From Hyphomicrobiales bacterium (lineage in GTDB: Bacteria; Pseudomonadota; Alphaproteobacteria; Rhizobiales; Rhodobiaceae), in assembly GCA_002869065.1 (NCBI GenBank), contig PKTR01000006.1, positions 310,001-374,000 of the forward strand: a stretch of DNA of 64,000 nucleotides, read 5' to 3'. This document shows, one piece after another, positions 18,435-29,984 of this stretch (position 1 is the stretch's first letter; every line of letters starts with the position of its first letter). Under the pieces are notes generated by a model that made no database searches, was not told the DNA's origin, and saw only the letters and a list, made by a program, of their open reading frames with translations. Made by a program: the position numbers and the translations under genes.

Positions 18435-19187
18435 ATGAGCGAACACATCACCATCACCCGCGTGGGCGGCGTGCAGACCTTGCGCTTCTCCCGGCCGGAA
18501 AAGAAGAACGCCATCACCGGCGAGATGTACGATGCGCTTGCCGAAGGGCTGTGCGAAGGCGATGCCGATGACGAGGTGCACGTCCACCTGTTTGCCGGCT
18601 CGCCCGGAGCATTTACCGCGGGCAACGACATTCGCGATTTCGTTGGTTTTGCCGAACGCGGCGCGCTCGGCGACAGCGTCATTCGCTTTCTGAAAGCGCT
18701 CGCCACCGTCAACAAGCCGATGATCGCCGCCGTCGACGGGCTCGCCATCGGCGTCGGTACGACGATGCTGATGCATTGCGATCTGGTCTATGCCAGCCCG
18801 CGCTCGGTTTTCCGCACCCCGTTCCTCGATCTCGGGCTGGTGCCGGAAGCGGCGTCGAGCCTGCTCGCGCCGCGCCTCCTCGGCATGCCGCGCGCCTTCG
18901 AGCTTCTGTGTCTGGGTGCCACCTTCGACGCCGAACAGGCGCACATGGCCGGCCTCGTCAACGCGGTGCTGCCGGAAGACGAGGTGGAAATGCAGGCCGA
19001 GGGCGTCGCCACCGACCTTGCCGGCAAGCCGCCCGAGGCGCTGCTTGCCGCTCGTCGGCTGCTGCGCGGCGACCCGGACGAACTGATCGCGCGCATCGAC
19101 GAGGAGGCCGATCTCTTCCGTGAACGCCTTTTGTCCGACGAAGCGCGCACCGCCTTCCACCTTTTCCTCAATGGCCGCAAAGGCTGA
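18435..19187 (+). CDS. Enoyl-CoA hydratase/isomerase family protein
   Basis: The 250-residue crotonase-fold protein starts at ATG 18435 behind GGGGGAGGGCGCG. LRFSRPEKKNAITGEMYDAL, FTAGNDIRDF (oxyanion hole) and AAVDGLAIGVGTTMLMHCDLVYA are the crotonase signature. The acid residue sits in the DLGLVPEAASSLL segment. It probably hydrates the enoyl-CoA made by the upstream dehydrogenase. The gap to the following SDR gene is 17 bases. Confidence 0.92.
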   Translation: MSEHITITRVGGVQTLRFSRPEKKNAITGEMYDALAEGLCEGDADDEVHVHLFAGSPGAFTAGNDIRDFVGFAERGALGDSVIRFLKALATVNKPMIAAVDGLAIGVGTTMLMHCDLVYASPRSVFRTPFLDLGLVPEAASSLLAPRLLGMPRAFELLCLGATFDAEQAHMAGLVNAVLPEDEVEMQAEGVATDLAGKPPEALLAARRLLRGDPDELIARIDEEADLFRERLLSDEARTAFHLFLNGRKG

Positions 19188-19204
19188 CGGCAGCGGAGCC
19201 GACA

Positions 19205-20065
19205 ATGAGTCTCGAAAACAAGACGCTTTTCATCACCGGCGCCTCGCGCGGGATCGGCCTGGCAATCGCCAAGGCGGCCGCTGCCGAGGGCGCGAATATC
19301 GCCATTGCGGCAAAGACCGCCGAACCGCATCCGAAGCTTGAAGGCACCATCTACACGGCTGCTGAAGAGATCGAAGCGGCCGGCGGCAAGGCGCTGCCGC
19401 TCGTTTGCGATATCCGCGACGAGGCCGCGGTGTGCTCGGCGCTTGAGGCCACGGCGGAGAAGTTTGGCGGTATCGACATCGTCGTCAACAATGCCAGCGC
19501 CATCCAGTTGACCGACAGCCAGGCGACCGAGATGAAGCGGTTCGACCTGATGCACCAGATCAACGCGCGCGGTACCTTCATGGTGTCGAAATTCGCCGTA
19601 CCCTATCTGGAGAAGGCAGAGAATCCGCACATCCTGATGCTGTCGCCGCCGCTCGACATGGCGCAGAAATGGTTCGCGCCGCATCTCGCCTACACCATGG
19701 CGAAATTCGGCATGAGCTTGTGTGTGCTGGGTCTTTCGGGCGAGTTGCGCCGTCGCGGCATTGCCGTCAACGCGCTGTGGCCGCGCACCACCATCGCCAC
19801 CGCCGCCGTCGCCAATCTGCTCGGCGGCGATGCGATGATGCGGGCATCGCGCACGCCGGACATTCTCTCCGACGCCGCGATGATGATCTTCAAGAAGAAC
19901 GCGCGCGAATTCTCCGGCAACTTCCTGATCGACGACGTGTTCCTCGCAGAAAACGGCGTTAGCGATTTCGAGCGCTACCGCGTCGACCCGAGCGTCGGCC
20001 TGCAGATGGACTTCTTCGTGCCCGACGACACGCCGTTCATCGCCTCGCTCGATCCGGTGAAATAA
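19205..20065 (+). CDS. Short-chain dehydrogenase/reductase (HSDL2-like)
   Basis: The 286-residue protein has the Rossmann motif TGASRGIGLAIAKAAA and NNASAIQ. The active-site region reads HLAYTMAKFGMS (YxxxK), with the preceding Ser in MLSPPLD. The size and LWPRTTIATAAV resemble the HSDL2 group of SDRs linked to fatty-acid metabolism. As the third gene of the acd-ech operon, it probably oxidises a hydroxyacyl or related intermediate. It converges with the DnaJ-type gene, leaving 28 bases between them. Confidence 0.88.
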   Translation: MSLENKTLFITGASRGIGLAIAKAAAAEGANIAIAAKTAEPHPKLEGTIYTAAEEIEAAGGKALPLVCDIRDEAAVCSALEATAEKFGGIDIVVNNASAIQLTDSQATEMKRFDLMHQINARGTFMVSKFAVPYLEKAENPHILMLSPPLDMAQKWFAPHLAYTMAKFGMSLCVLGLSGELRRRGIAVNALWPRTTIATAAVANLLGGDAMMRASRTPDILSDAAMMIFKKNAREFSGNFLIDDVFLAENGVSDFERYRVDPSVGLQMDFFVPDDTPFIASLDPVK

Positions 20066-20093
20066 GCCAGCCTATCGCTATCGCGGCTGAGCC

Positions 20094-21074
20094 TTACGAC
20101 GCGGCGTCGAACTCGGCGCCGCGCGGCGTGACGCGCTTTTCATCGCGCCAGCGCTTCATCAGTTCTTCAAGCTCCGCGTCGCCACCTTCGGGCAGAACGA
20201 TCCGCACCTGCACGAACAGATCGCCGCGCGTATCGCCCGCTTTCGGCAGACCCTTGCCGCGCAGCCGCATGGTGCGTCCGCCATTGGTGTTCGCCGGCAG
20301 CGTCAGATCGACGGCGCCTTCCAGCGTCGGCACGCGCACCTTGCCACCGAGCACGGCCTCGTCGAGGCCGATCGGCAGGTCGAGGCGCAGATCGTGGCCT
20401 TCGGCCTTGAACAGCTTGTGCGGCGCGAAGCTGATGGTCACCATCGCGTCGCCTGGCTTGCCACCCATCGGCGAGGGCGAGCCCTGGCCCTTCAGGCGGA
20501 TCTGCTGGCCATTCTCGACGCCCTTCGGCACCGAGACATTGAGCGTCTTGCCGTTCGGCAGGCTGACGCGCGCCTTGGCGCCCGCAGCGATGTCCTCGAG
20601 CGTCATCGACGCCGTCACCTGAACGTCTTCGCCGCGCGGCGGCGCGGCATGCGCCTGCTGGCGGCCGAACCCACCGCGCGATCCGGTGTCGCGGCCAAAG
20701 CCGCCGAGGATCTGCGAGAGGATGTCGTCCATGCCGACATCGGACATGTCTTCCGCCGACTGACGGAAGCCGCGTGCCGAGCGCCGGCCGCCGAAGCCCT
20801 CATGCGCAAAGCCGCCGCCTGGCCCGAAGCCTTCGAAGCCCTGGAAACGCGGCTTGCCCTCGGCGTCGATCTCGCCGCGGTCGAACTGGGCACGCTTGTC
20901 CTTGTCGCCAAGGATTTCGTAAGCCGAGTTCACCTCGGAGAACTTTTCCTTGGCCTGTGCATCGTCCTTGTTGCGATCCGGGTGGAATTCTTTCGCCAGC
21001 CGACGGAACGCCTTTTTGATGTCTGCTTCGGATGCGGACTTCGCCACCCCGAGAACCTGATAAGGGTCACGCAT
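20094..21074 (-). CDS. DnaJ-type co-chaperone (CbpA-like)
   Basis: The J-domain (about 1-65) contains DPYQVLGVAKSASEADIKKAFRR and the HPD motif in EFHPDRNK, which stimulates DnaK ATPase. A Gly/Phe-rich linker follows (GFGPGGGFAHEGFGG). The two DnaJ C-terminal beta domains have no zinc-finger cysteines, so this is a type II J protein like CbpA. I chose ATG 21074 (MRDPYQVL), the usual family start; in-frame ATGs at 21086 and 21128 are also possible. It is divergent from pdxH, an arrangement often seen in rhizobia. Confidence 0.88.
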   Translation of the reverse strand: MRDPYQVLGVAKSASEADIKKAFRRLAKEFHPDRNKDDAQAKEKFSEVNSAYEILGDKDKRAQFDRGEIDAEGKPRFQGFEGFGPGGGFAHEGFGGRRSARGFRQSAEDMSDVGMDDILSQILGGFGRDTGSRGGFGRQQAHAAPPRGEDVQVTASMTLEDIAAGAKARVSLPNGKTLNVSVPKGVENGQQIRLKGQGSPSPMGGKPGDAMVTISFAPHKLFKAEGHDLRLDLPIGLDEAVLGGKVRVPTLEGAVDLTLPANTNGGRTMRLRGKGLPKAGDTRGDLFVQVRIVLPEGGDAELEELMKRWRDEKRVTPRGAEFDAAS

Positions 21075-21287
21075 CGTTTGGTTCATCCCATAAATCGAAG
21101 ATGCCGCAAGCGGCATGATGTGTTGCAATCTATATGGGGGTATCCGCGTTTGAATGCCAGATCATATGTAACCGGCGTAATTCATTGCTGTTTTTCGAGC
21201 GCTCCAAGCGTGCTTCCGGCCTCTATGGCGTTTGCGGCAGATTCCCCATAGAACTCACCCATCCGCCCACCAACCGGGATCGCATCG

Positions 21288-21923
21288 ATGTCCGACTTCT
21301 CCAAGCCCTACGATATCACCGCGCCCGCCGGTGACTTCACCGCGGCCAGCGAACCGTTCCGTCTGTTCCAGGAATGGATGGCAGATGCCGGCGAGCACGA
21401 ACCGAGCGACCCGAACGCGATGGCGCTCGCGACCGTCGACGAGGACGGCATGCCGAATGTCCGTATGGTGCTCCTGAAGGGTGTCGATGAGGGCGGTTTC
21501 GTTTTTTATACCAACTTCGAAAGCGCCAAGGGGCGTGAACTTCTGGCAAGCGGCAAGGCCGCGCTGTGCTTTCACTGGAAGTCGCTGCGTCGGCAAATCC
21601 GGGTGCGTGGTCCGGTCAGTGTCGTCGCCGACGAGGAGGCCGACGCCTACTACGGGTCGCGCGCCCGGCAGAGCCGTATCGGCGCCTGGGCGTCGAAGCA
21701 GTCGCGGCGGCTCGAGAGTCGCTTCGCTTTGGAAAAGGAAGTCGCCAAATTCGCCGCGAAATATGCGATTGGCGACATTCCGCGCCCGCCGCACTGGTCG
21801 GGCTTTCGCCTGACGCCGACAGCGATCGAGTTCTGGCACGATCGTCCGTTCAGGCTGCACGACCGGGTGGTCTTTACCCGCGGCGCCGAGGGCGGCTGGG
21901 AAAAGACCCGACTCTATCCCTGA
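21288..21923 (+). CDS. pdxH: Pyridoxamine 5'-phosphate oxidase
   Basis: The 211-residue FMN enzyme oxidises pyridoxine or pyridoxamine 5'-phosphate to pyridoxal phosphate. It shows [49 protein letters not shown]-type text ([14 protein letters not shown]), and the C-terminal [27 protein letters not shown] block split over the active site. All are classic PdxH signatures. Length is normal. The dnaJ-pdxH gap, 21075-21287, must contain both promoters. Confidence 0.95.
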   Translation: MSDFSKPYDITAPAGDFTAASEPFRLFQEWMADAGEHEPSDPNAMALATVDEDGMPNVRMVLLKGVDEGGFVFYTNFESAKGRELLASGKAALCFHWKSLRRQIRVRGPVSVVADEEADAYYGSRARQSRIGAWASKQSRRLESRFALEKEVAKFAAKYAIGDIPRPPHWSGFRLTPTAIEFWHDRPFRLHDRVVFTRGAEGGWEKTRLYP

Positions 21924-22053
21924 TCCGTCACCGTTGGATGACAGGTCCCGCGTTTAACAAATGGCGCAGCACACAGGCAGCGCCGTATCCTCAAGGATGC
22001 GCGGGAGTGGGATTTGGTCGACCGGGCCGCACGTTTCAGGCCCGGAAGGGCGC

Positions 22054-22215
22054 TCAGCGGCCGGAGCCGGAAGAGGTCTTGCCCATCTTGCCGCAACAGA
22101 TTGCGGCGGCAGTCACCGCTGCGATACCAACCGGCTTGAACAGCCGATCCATGTCCGCGTCGGTCTTGCGTGAAGCCGGTGCCGGTTGCGGTTTGGCCTG
22201 GGCTTGCGTGGTCAT
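22054..22215 (-). CDS. Hypothetical small membrane-associated protein (53 aa)
   Basis: ATG 22215 has ACAGGACGGGATCA in front. The product begins MTTQAQAKPQPAPASRK and has one short hydrophobic helix (VGIAAVTAAAICC). It ends in GKMGKTSSGSGR. The codon choice and ribosome-binding site favour a real gene. No family is recognised. The space up to 22479, which includes A+T-rich bases about 22370-22430, holds no other gene. Confidence 0.6.
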   Translation of the reverse strand: MTTQAQAKPQPAPASRKTDADMDRLFKPVGIAAVTAAAICCGKMGKTSSGSGR

Positions 22216-22479
22216 TGATCCCGTCCTGTAACAATACTGGCGATACACGTCGTCGAACTTTGCGAGCACATTTCTTCAGCATATGCCGCATCAACGAGCG
22301 TCAGCCTCATCCTCCCCGAATGCGGCATAAACAAGATGCTCACAAACTCACCACGGGAGGGGCAAAACACATTTCATGACGAATTGTTTCACATTTACTT
22401 AAGTATAATTCATTTGCCGGCGCAGATTTTCGGACGCAATACATCCGAACCCGCGCCGGCAGCACTTTTTGTGGACCGG

Positions 22480-23862
22480 TCAGGCCGCCCGCAACCCTTC
22501 CTTGGAAACCCAGGCTTCGGTGTCGTCGAGGGCTTTTTCGAACCGGTCGAACAACTCGTTGATCTCGTCCTCGTTGATGATCATCGGCGGACACAATGCC
22601 ACCGTGTCACCGATTGCGCGCAGAATTGCCCCGCGTTGCTCGAGGAAACGGGTCGCCTGCAGCGCCACGCCCTTCTTTCCGTCGAATGGCCGTTTGGTTG
22701 CCTTGTCGGCGACGAGTTCGACGCCGCCCATCAGCCCCTTGAAGCGGGTCTCGCCGACCAGCGGGTGCTCGCGAAGCGCCACCATGCGTTTTTCGAAGGT
22801 CGGCATCATTGCCCGGACATGCGACAGGATGTCGCGCTTCTGGTAGATCTCCAGCGCCTTCACGCCGAGCGCGCAGCCAAGAGGATGGCCACCATAGGTG
22901 AAGCCGTGACCGAAGGTGCCGATCTTGGCGGTCTCGGCTTCGAAGGCGTCGACCATCTTTTGCGGCACCAGCACCGCACCGAGCGGCGCATAGGCGCCGG
23001 TGAGCTGCTTGGCCGTCGACAGCGTGTCGGGTTCGAAGCCGAAGGTTTCCGCGCCCCACCAGTTGCCGGTGCGCCCAAAGCCGTTGATCACTTCGTCGTC
23101 GATGAACAGAATGTCGTGCTCGGCGAGGATCGGCCGGATCGCCTTGAAGTAGCCGTCCGGCGGCACGATGACACCGCCGGCGCCCATTACCGGTTCGGCG
23201 ATGAAGGCGGCGATGGTTTCCGGTCCTTCCTGCTCGATCAGATCGGTCAGGCTCTTCACCAGACGCGCGACGAACTCGTCCTCGCTCTCGCCTTCTTCCG
23301 CGAAGCGGTAGTGATGCGGACAGTCGGTGCGGATCACGCGGTCGACCGGCAGGTCAAAGTCCATGTGGTTCGCCGGCAGGCCGGTCAGCGAGGCGGTCAT
23401 GATGGTGACGCCGTGATAGGCTTTCACCCGCGAGATGATTTTCTTCTTCTCGGGCCGGCCAAGCGCGTTGTTGTAGTACCAGGCAAGTTTGACCTGGGTG
23501 TCGTTCGCCTCGGACCCGGATGAGGTGTAGAAAACCTTCGAAACCGGCATCGGTGCCAGTTCCTTCAGCTTTTCGGCAAGCTCGATTGCCGGTTCCATGC
23601 CCTTGCCGCCGAACAGATGATAGTAGGGAAGCTTGCGAAGCTGTTCGACGCCGGCTTCGATGAGCTCGGCATCGCCGAAGCCGAGTCCGGCGCACCACAG
23701 GCCCGCCATGCCCTCGATATACGGCTTGCCCTGGGTATCCATGACATAGACGCCCTTGCCGCTTTCGAGCACCAGCGGTCCCGTTTCCGCCAGACTGTGC
23801 AACGGCGTGTACGGGTGAAGAATGGTGGCGACATCGCGCGCCTGTACATTGGTTAGCGGCAT
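22480..23862 (-). CDS. Class III (omega-) aminotransferase, PLP-dependent
   Basis: The 460-residue fold-type I aminotransferase shows YTSSGSEANDTQVKLAWYY, YHGVTIMTASLTG, IDDEVINGFGRTGNWWG and STAKQLTGAYAPLGA, where Lys binds PLP. These are close to omega-amino acid:pyruvate and aliphatic-amine transaminases. Substrates such as beta-alanine, GABA or putrescine are likely but not decided. CAGGAGAGCACC precedes ATG 23862. The gene stands alone, divergent from the HAD phosphatase. Confidence 0.9.
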   Translation of the reverse strand: MPLTNVQARDVATILHPYTPLHSLAETGPLVLESGKGVYVMDTQGKPYIEGMAGLWCAGLGFGDAELIEAGVEQLRKLPYYHLFGGKGMEPAIELAEKLKELAPMPVSKVFYTSSGSEANDTQVKLAWYYNNALGRPEKKKIISRVKAYHGVTIMTASLTGLPANHMDFDLPVDRVIRTDCPHHYRFAEEGESEDEFVARLVKSLTDLIEQEGPETIAAFIAEPVMGAGGVIVPPDGYFKAIRPILAEHDILFIDDEVINGFGRTGNWWGAETFGFEPDTLSTAKQLTGAYAPLGAVLVPQKMVDAFEAETAKIGTFGHGFTYGGHPLGCALGVKALEIYQKRDILSHVRAMMPTFEKRMVALREHPLVGETRFKGLMGGVELVADKATKRPFDGKKGVALQATRFLEQRGAILRAIGDTVALCPPMIINEDEINELFDRFEKALDDTEAWVSKEGLRAA

Positions 23863-23996
23863 GGTGCTCTCCTGCGGCGAAATATGGGGAAACCCGGTGG
23901 GCCGGCCCTGTGGCCGTTTTCCTTCCTGCCCTAAAAAGGGGAAAAGTCGTAGTGTCGCGCCACGTTGCCACCGAATGATGCGAGCGGGAAGACCAG

Positions 23997-24698
23997 ATGT
24001 CAGTTCGAGCCGTGATTTTCGACAAGGACGGGACGCTGATCGATTTCAACGAGACGTGGGGCCGCGCGGCCTACCACGTCTTTTCCGATCTGAGCGAAGG
24101 TGATGAGGCGCGCTTCGACGCGTTGGTCTCGGTTGCGCGCTACGATCCGGTGACACGGTGCTTCGCTCCCGAATCGAATGTCTTCACCGACGCCACGTCG
24201 GTCTACGGGCCATCCTGGGCAAAGGCCGCCCGCGCCGAGGAGGGCCCCGCGTTCAACGCTCATATCGACGTGTTGTTTCAGCGCCATTCGATTGCCTATG
24301 TGACGCCGTTCGCCGACACGGTCGCAACGCTCACGGCTTTCGCCGCCGCCGGCATCACCATGGGATGCGTTACCAACGATGCCGAGGCGTGTGCCCGAGA
24401 ACAACTCGGCTCGGTCGGCATGACATCGCATTTCGTCGAGATCATCGGCTATGACAGCGGCTATGGCCGAAAGCCCGAGCCCGGGCAGATCCTGGCCTTC
24501 GCCGAAAAGACCGGACTTCGGCCCGAAGAAATGGCTTTCGTCGGCGACAGCACCCACGATCTGCACGCGGCACGCGCCGCAGGCTGCATGGCAATCGGCG
24601 TGACCACCGGCGCCCAGGATGCGGCCGTGCTCGGCCCCCATGCCGATCACGTCATGAGCCGCCTTGGCGAACTGACCGCGCTACTTCTCGAGATCTGA
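23997..24698 (+). CDS. HAD-superfamily hydrolase (phosphoglycolate phosphatase-like)
   Basis: The 233-residue protein has motif I as VIFDKDGTLIDFNETW (nucleophile Asp in DKDGT), motif II as CVTNDAEA, a Lys in RKPEPGQ, and motif IV as VGDSTHDLHAARAAG. The helical cap lies between residues about 20 and 90. This is the layout of Gph/PGP-type phosphatases. The substrate is a small phosphate monoester and cannot be told. Position next to the aminotransferase does not decide it. Confidence 0.87.
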   Translation: MSVRAVIFDKDGTLIDFNETWGRAAYHVFSDLSEGDEARFDALVSVARYDPVTRCFAPESNVFTDATSVYGPSWAKAARAEEGPAFNAHIDVLFQRHSIAYVTPFADTVATLTAFAAAGITMGCVTNDAEACAREQLGSVGMTSHFVEIIGYDSGYGRKPEPGQILAFAEKTGLRPEEMAFVGDSTHDLHAARAAGCMAIGVTTGAQDAAVLGPHADHVMSRLGELTALLLEI

Positions 24699-24788
24699 TC
24701 CAACCTGCTCTGGACAGTCCGGGGCATCTCCCTGTTAAATCGCAAAAAACACCGGCCCGAACCGCCGGACAGAGAGGGGAGAACGCCG

Positions 24789-26417
<1,629 letters not shown>

Positions 26418-26510
26418 GTCATGGCCTGGTGTCGTCATCCTTGCGGTTTCCACCCATCGCCGATCCGGGTATGACGGAGTGACAGGCGAATCCGGCGGCG
26501 GGGAGTGCCC

Positions 26511-27335
26511 ATGACGGCAAGATTGCGGGTGAGTCGCTCCAAAGCGGCCGGCTGGAGCCGGTGGCTCGGTGTCTTTGCCGTGCCCGTTCTGGTCCTGACC
26601 GGACTGGCGCGCCGCGTTGACCTGATCGATCCGCTTGCGGCGATCGGTGCGATCGCTGTCGGCTCAGGGCTTGGTCTCAGCGCACTTGTGCTGTCGATTG
26701 TTGCTTTCGCAGGCATCTGGCGCGATGGCCGGCGCGGGCTCGGCGATGCCGTGCGCGGCTTCATCCCGGGACTGATCGCCGTTGCCCCGCTCGCCTTTGC
26801 AACAGCGATGGTTGTGTTCCATCCGCAGATGGCCGATATCTCGACCGACGTCGACGAGCCGCCGGTCTACCCGGTCGACCTGCGAGGGACGCACTTCGCG
26901 GCCAACTCGATGGCGCCGCCGCCGCGTGCCGAGCGCGAACGCCAGCGCACGGCCTATCCCGACATCGTCTCGCGGCGTTTTCCGCTGTCGCCGATCCTGA
27001 TGTTTGAGACTGTGCGCCTCACGATCCGCGAGGAAGGCTGGCCGGTGATCGCAGAGCGCGCGCCGCGGCCTGAACGCATGGTCGGCGAGTTTCAGGTGAC
27101 GGCCCGCACGCTGCTGTTCTCGTTCCCCGACGATATCGTCATCCGCGTGCTGCCCGATCCGTACGGCGCGCGCGTCGATATCCGCTCGAGTTCGCGCTAC
27201 GGCCGGCACGATCTTGGCGCCAATGCCGAACGCATCCGCACGATTTTCGCCGCCATCGACGAAATGCTGGTGGAGACCTTCGGCCAGTCCGCACCGGAAG
27301 AACTGGATACAACGGCGCCGGGCGACGACGGGTAG
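26511..27335 (+). CDS. DUF1499 family membrane-anchored protein
   Basis: The 274-residue protein has three hydrophobic segments in residues about 15-105 and a soluble C-terminal domain of about 130 residues. That domain shows YPDIVSRRFPLSP, TARTLLFSFPDDIVIRVLPD and VDIRSSSRYGRHDLGANAERI. RSSSRyGxxDLGxNxxRI is the DUF1499 signature. Function unknown. I use ATG 26511, just after the GGCGGGGAGTGCCC ribosome-binding site. Confidence 0.82.
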   Translation: MTARLRVSRSKAAGWSRWLGVFAVPVLVLTGLARRVDLIDPLAAIGAIAVGSGLGLSALVLSIVAFAGIWRDGRRGLGDAVRGFIPGLIAVAPLAFATAMVVFHPQMADISTDVDEPPVYPVDLRGTHFAANSMAPPPRAERERQRTAYPDIVSRRFPLSPILMFETVRLTIREEGWPVIAERAPRPERMVGEFQVTARTLLFSFPDDIVIRVLPDPYGARVDIRSSSRYGRHDLGANAERIRTIFAAIDEMLVETFGQSAPEELDTTAPGDDG

Positions 27336-27381
27336 ACACCTCGATCATCGAATGGGCGGGGACCAATCCGGTCCCGAAAAA

Positions 27382-28293
27382 TCAGCCTTTGAGCCAGAAG
27401 CTGCCATTGATCGCCGGAACGCCTTCCGTCGCCGCGATTTCGCGCGCGACCAGATCTTCCAGATGGGCAAGCACCGAGAGGCCCGCCGCCCCATGCAGGC
27501 GCGGATCGGTATCGGCATAGATGGTGCGCACCATGTCTGGAATCTGCCGGTCACCGGCGTGAAGCCGCGCAAGGATGGATGCCTCGCGTTCGAGCCGGTG
27601 TTCCTTCAGCCCAAGAAGGAAGGGCACCGGATCGTCGACCGAGGTGCCATGCGCCGGGAACAGCCGTTTGTCGGCGCGCACGATGAGCTTTTCCAAGGAT
27701 TCCATGAAATCGATCATCGCACCGTCCGGCGGCGCGACGATCGAGGTCGACCAGGCCATCACGTGATCGCCGGTGAAGAGGGCATCTTCCTCGACGAGCG
27801 CAAAACACATGTGGTTGGCGGTGTGACCCGGTGTGGCGACCGCCTCCAGCGTGAAGCCTTCGCCGGCAATCCGTTCGCCGTCCTCGAGCACATGGTCGGG
27901 CGCGAAATCGGAGTCGGAGCTGGCGTCGAGCGGATTGAGTTCGCCGATGTGGAGCGGCCGCGCGGAGCGATGCGGCCCTTCCGCCAGGATTGGCGCGCCG
28001 GTTGCCTCCTTCAACGGCATGGCAGCCGGCGAATGATCGCGGTGGGTGTGGGTGACGAGGATATGGCTGATCGGCCGCTCGCCGACGGCGGCAAGAATCG
28101 CGTCCACATGGGCCGGATCGTCGGGCCCTGGATCGATCACGGCAACGGCCTTGTCGCCGACCAGATAGGTGTTGGTGCCATGGAAGGTGAACGGGCCGGG
28201 ATTGTTCGCGGTCACCCGCGCGATCAGCGGCGAAAGCTGGACGGCTTCTCCATGCCGGGGGTCGAAATCGCGGTTGAAGGTGATCGACGCCAC
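27382..28293 (-). CDS. Metallo-beta-lactamase-fold hydrolase (LACTB2-like)
   Basis: The 303-residue protein has the metal-binding HTHRDHSPAA motif, further ligands in TPGHTANHMCF and TGDHVMAWSTS, and a C-terminal helical domain. NPGPFTFHGTNTYLVG and VIDPGPDDPAH match the LACTB2/glyoxalase-II-like group, which includes endoribonucleases and thioester hydrolases. The start is GTG 28293 with AAAGGACCG upstream. It converges with the DUF1499 gene and is transcribed alone. Confidence 0.88.
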   Translation of the reverse strand: MASITFNRDFDPRHGEAVQLSPLIARVTANNPGPFTFHGTNTYLVGDKAVAVIDPGPDDPAHVDAILAAVGERPISHILVTHTHRDHSPAAMPLKEATGAPILAEGPHRSARPLHIGELNPLDASSDSDFAPDHVLEDGERIAGEGFTLEAVATPGHTANHMCFALVEEDALFTGDHVMAWSTSIVAPPDGAMIDFMESLEKLIVRADKRLFPAHGTSVDDPVPFLLGLKEHRLEREASILARLHAGDRQIPDMVRTIYADTDPRLHGAAGLSVLAHLEDLVAREIAATEGVPAINGSFWLKG

Positions 28294-28418
28294 GACGCGG
28301 TCCTTTCCATCATTGCCGGCGCCCGCGAGCGGGCGTCATCATACCGGCAATATGGAAAGACCTAGCGCCAAAGCCAAGCCCGACAGCGCATGAAGATGTG
28401 CCTGCCGTGGCAACCTGC

Positions 28419-29678
28419 TCAGCGTTTCAGCCGCACGACTGTCGAACTGCCGCCGGAAGAACTCGGGTTGTCGATCTTCCAATTGGCGGAATTGATGATC
28501 ATCGTGTTGACCACCAGCGTCGTGTCGTTGGCGTTGACATTGGTCGTCGAGTTGTAGGTCACGTCCCGGTTGGGGAGATAGATCAGCCCTTCGAGATGCT
28601 CGCCGTTCGATCCGTTGAAGATGTACTGGGTCTTGTTGGCCATCTTGGCCGTGCTTTCGTACATCAGGATGCCCTTGTAGGCGACTGATTTCGGCGCGGT
28701 AGCGGTCATCGTCAAGCCGCCATTGACGCGGATTTCGCTCTTCACATCCGGGAAATAGAAGGTCACGCCATTGGCGATGATGGTGCTGCCGCTGTTGACG
28801 ATCATCGTGCCGTCGATGACGTGCAGCCCGGGCTGGAAGGTAATCGTCGAACTGCCGTTGAAGATCGGCGCACAATGTTTACCCGGGCTCAGCGTATGGG
28901 AACCCGGATTGTAGACGCCCGACGTCGTGCAGGTCGAACTGACGGTCGGCGTCGGCAGCTTGCCGAAATAGGGATCGTTGGCGACCGCGCACGGCGCCTC
29001 GAGGTCGGTCACCGTACCGCCATTCTTGATGTAGTCGCTGCCGGCAACGCACAGCTTGTCGATGTTGAGGGTGACACCGGCATTCATGATGAAGGCCGGA
29101 TTCGCGTCGGAGTGGACATGGATCTGGCACTCAGGGGCATTGATCCAGGCACCCGAATTCAGCAGGAGCGCCTGCTTCTTGTCGGACAGGACGTAGATGC
29201 AGGGCGCTGCGCCGGCCTCGAATACGGCATCGGCGACGACGCCGACCTTGAGAGCGCCATCAAAGAACCAACTGCTCATCAATGTCGGGATATCGGCGCC
29301 GGCCTCGCCGTGCAGCGTATCGCCGTCGACGACCGAAAATGACGCCGTCGCTGCGGCAAGGGCCGACTTCTCGACCTTGAGTTCGGCGGAAAAGTGATCC
29401 TCCGCCGCCTGAACCTTGTCCGTATCGGTGCCGCTGTGTGCCGCGCCGACCAGCGTCGCCGCGTCCAGCAGGTCCTGCAGCTTTGTGCGCGCTCCGCTCT
29501 GGTTCGAGTAGTCGATGGCGATCGCCCCGCCAATGAACAGGACGGTGAAGGCGAACAGGAAGATCGCCATCATGCTGCCGGTGTCGTCGCGCGCAAACCG
29601 GCGCAGAATGCTGGACTCACAATGTCGGGTGTTGTGTCGTGCCAACGCGTATCGTTTCGGAGTGTTGAAGAGTGCCAT
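28419..29678 (-). CDS. TadE/TadG-like protein with beta-helix-like C-terminal part
   Basis: From ATG 29678 the protein has 419 residues. Residues about 30-55 (GSMMAIFLFAFTVLFIGGAIAIDYSN) are the Tad N-terminal transmembrane segment of TadG-type pilus assembly proteins, followed by QSGARTKLQDLLDAATLVGA. The remainder, about residues 140-410, is rich in Asn, Thr, Ser and Gly, with recurring short units such as NSGAWIN, NAGVTLNID, NGSSTITFQPG and NSGSTIIANGV. That pattern suggests a right-handed beta-helix. It has four conserved-looking cysteines (ICPEC-like APECQIH, KLCVAG, APCAVA, TCTTSG). No other tad genes are nearby. Confidence 0.75.
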   Translation of the reverse strand: MALFNTPKRYALARHNTRHCESSILRRFARDDTGSMMAIFLFAFTVLFIGGAIAIDYSNQSGARTKLQDLLDAATLVGAAHSGTDTDKVQAAEDHFSAELKVEKSALAAATASFSVVDGDTLHGEAGADIPTLMSSWFFDGALKVGVVADAVFEAGAAPCIYVLSDKKQALLLNSGAWINAPECQIHVHSDANPAFIMNAGVTLNIDKLCVAGSDYIKNGGTVTDLEAPCAVANDPYFGKLPTPTVSSTCTTSGVYNPGSHTLSPGKHCAPIFNGSSTITFQPGLHVIDGTMIVNSGSTIIANGVTFYFPDVKSEIRVNGGLTMTATAPKSVAYKGILMYESTAKMANKTQYIFNGSNGEHLEGLIYLPNRDVTYNSTTNVNANDTTLVVNTMIINSANWKIDNPSSSGGSSTVVRLKR

Positions 29679-29984
29679 TTCGCCCCGCGGGTTATCCCGC
29701 CTTATTTCCGGTGCCTCTTGGGACACCTGTATGGCCTGCCGTTGTGGATGTCGCACACCCGCCGGCAAGTCCTTAAAGCCCATGCGCGGGCGAGCATATG
29801 AGAAACTGCTGAAGGAACGATAAACGTCTGGTCGGTTCGAAAAGAAGTATGCTCGCCGACAGCGAAGTCATAGCGCCAGCCCGAAGTGCAACGCGACAAA
29901 AACGTTCGGCTCGCCACAGGCGGGCAGCCGATACAATAGCGATGTAACGAGAAAGACCGGGCCGGGACCCCGATGTGCAGTAAA

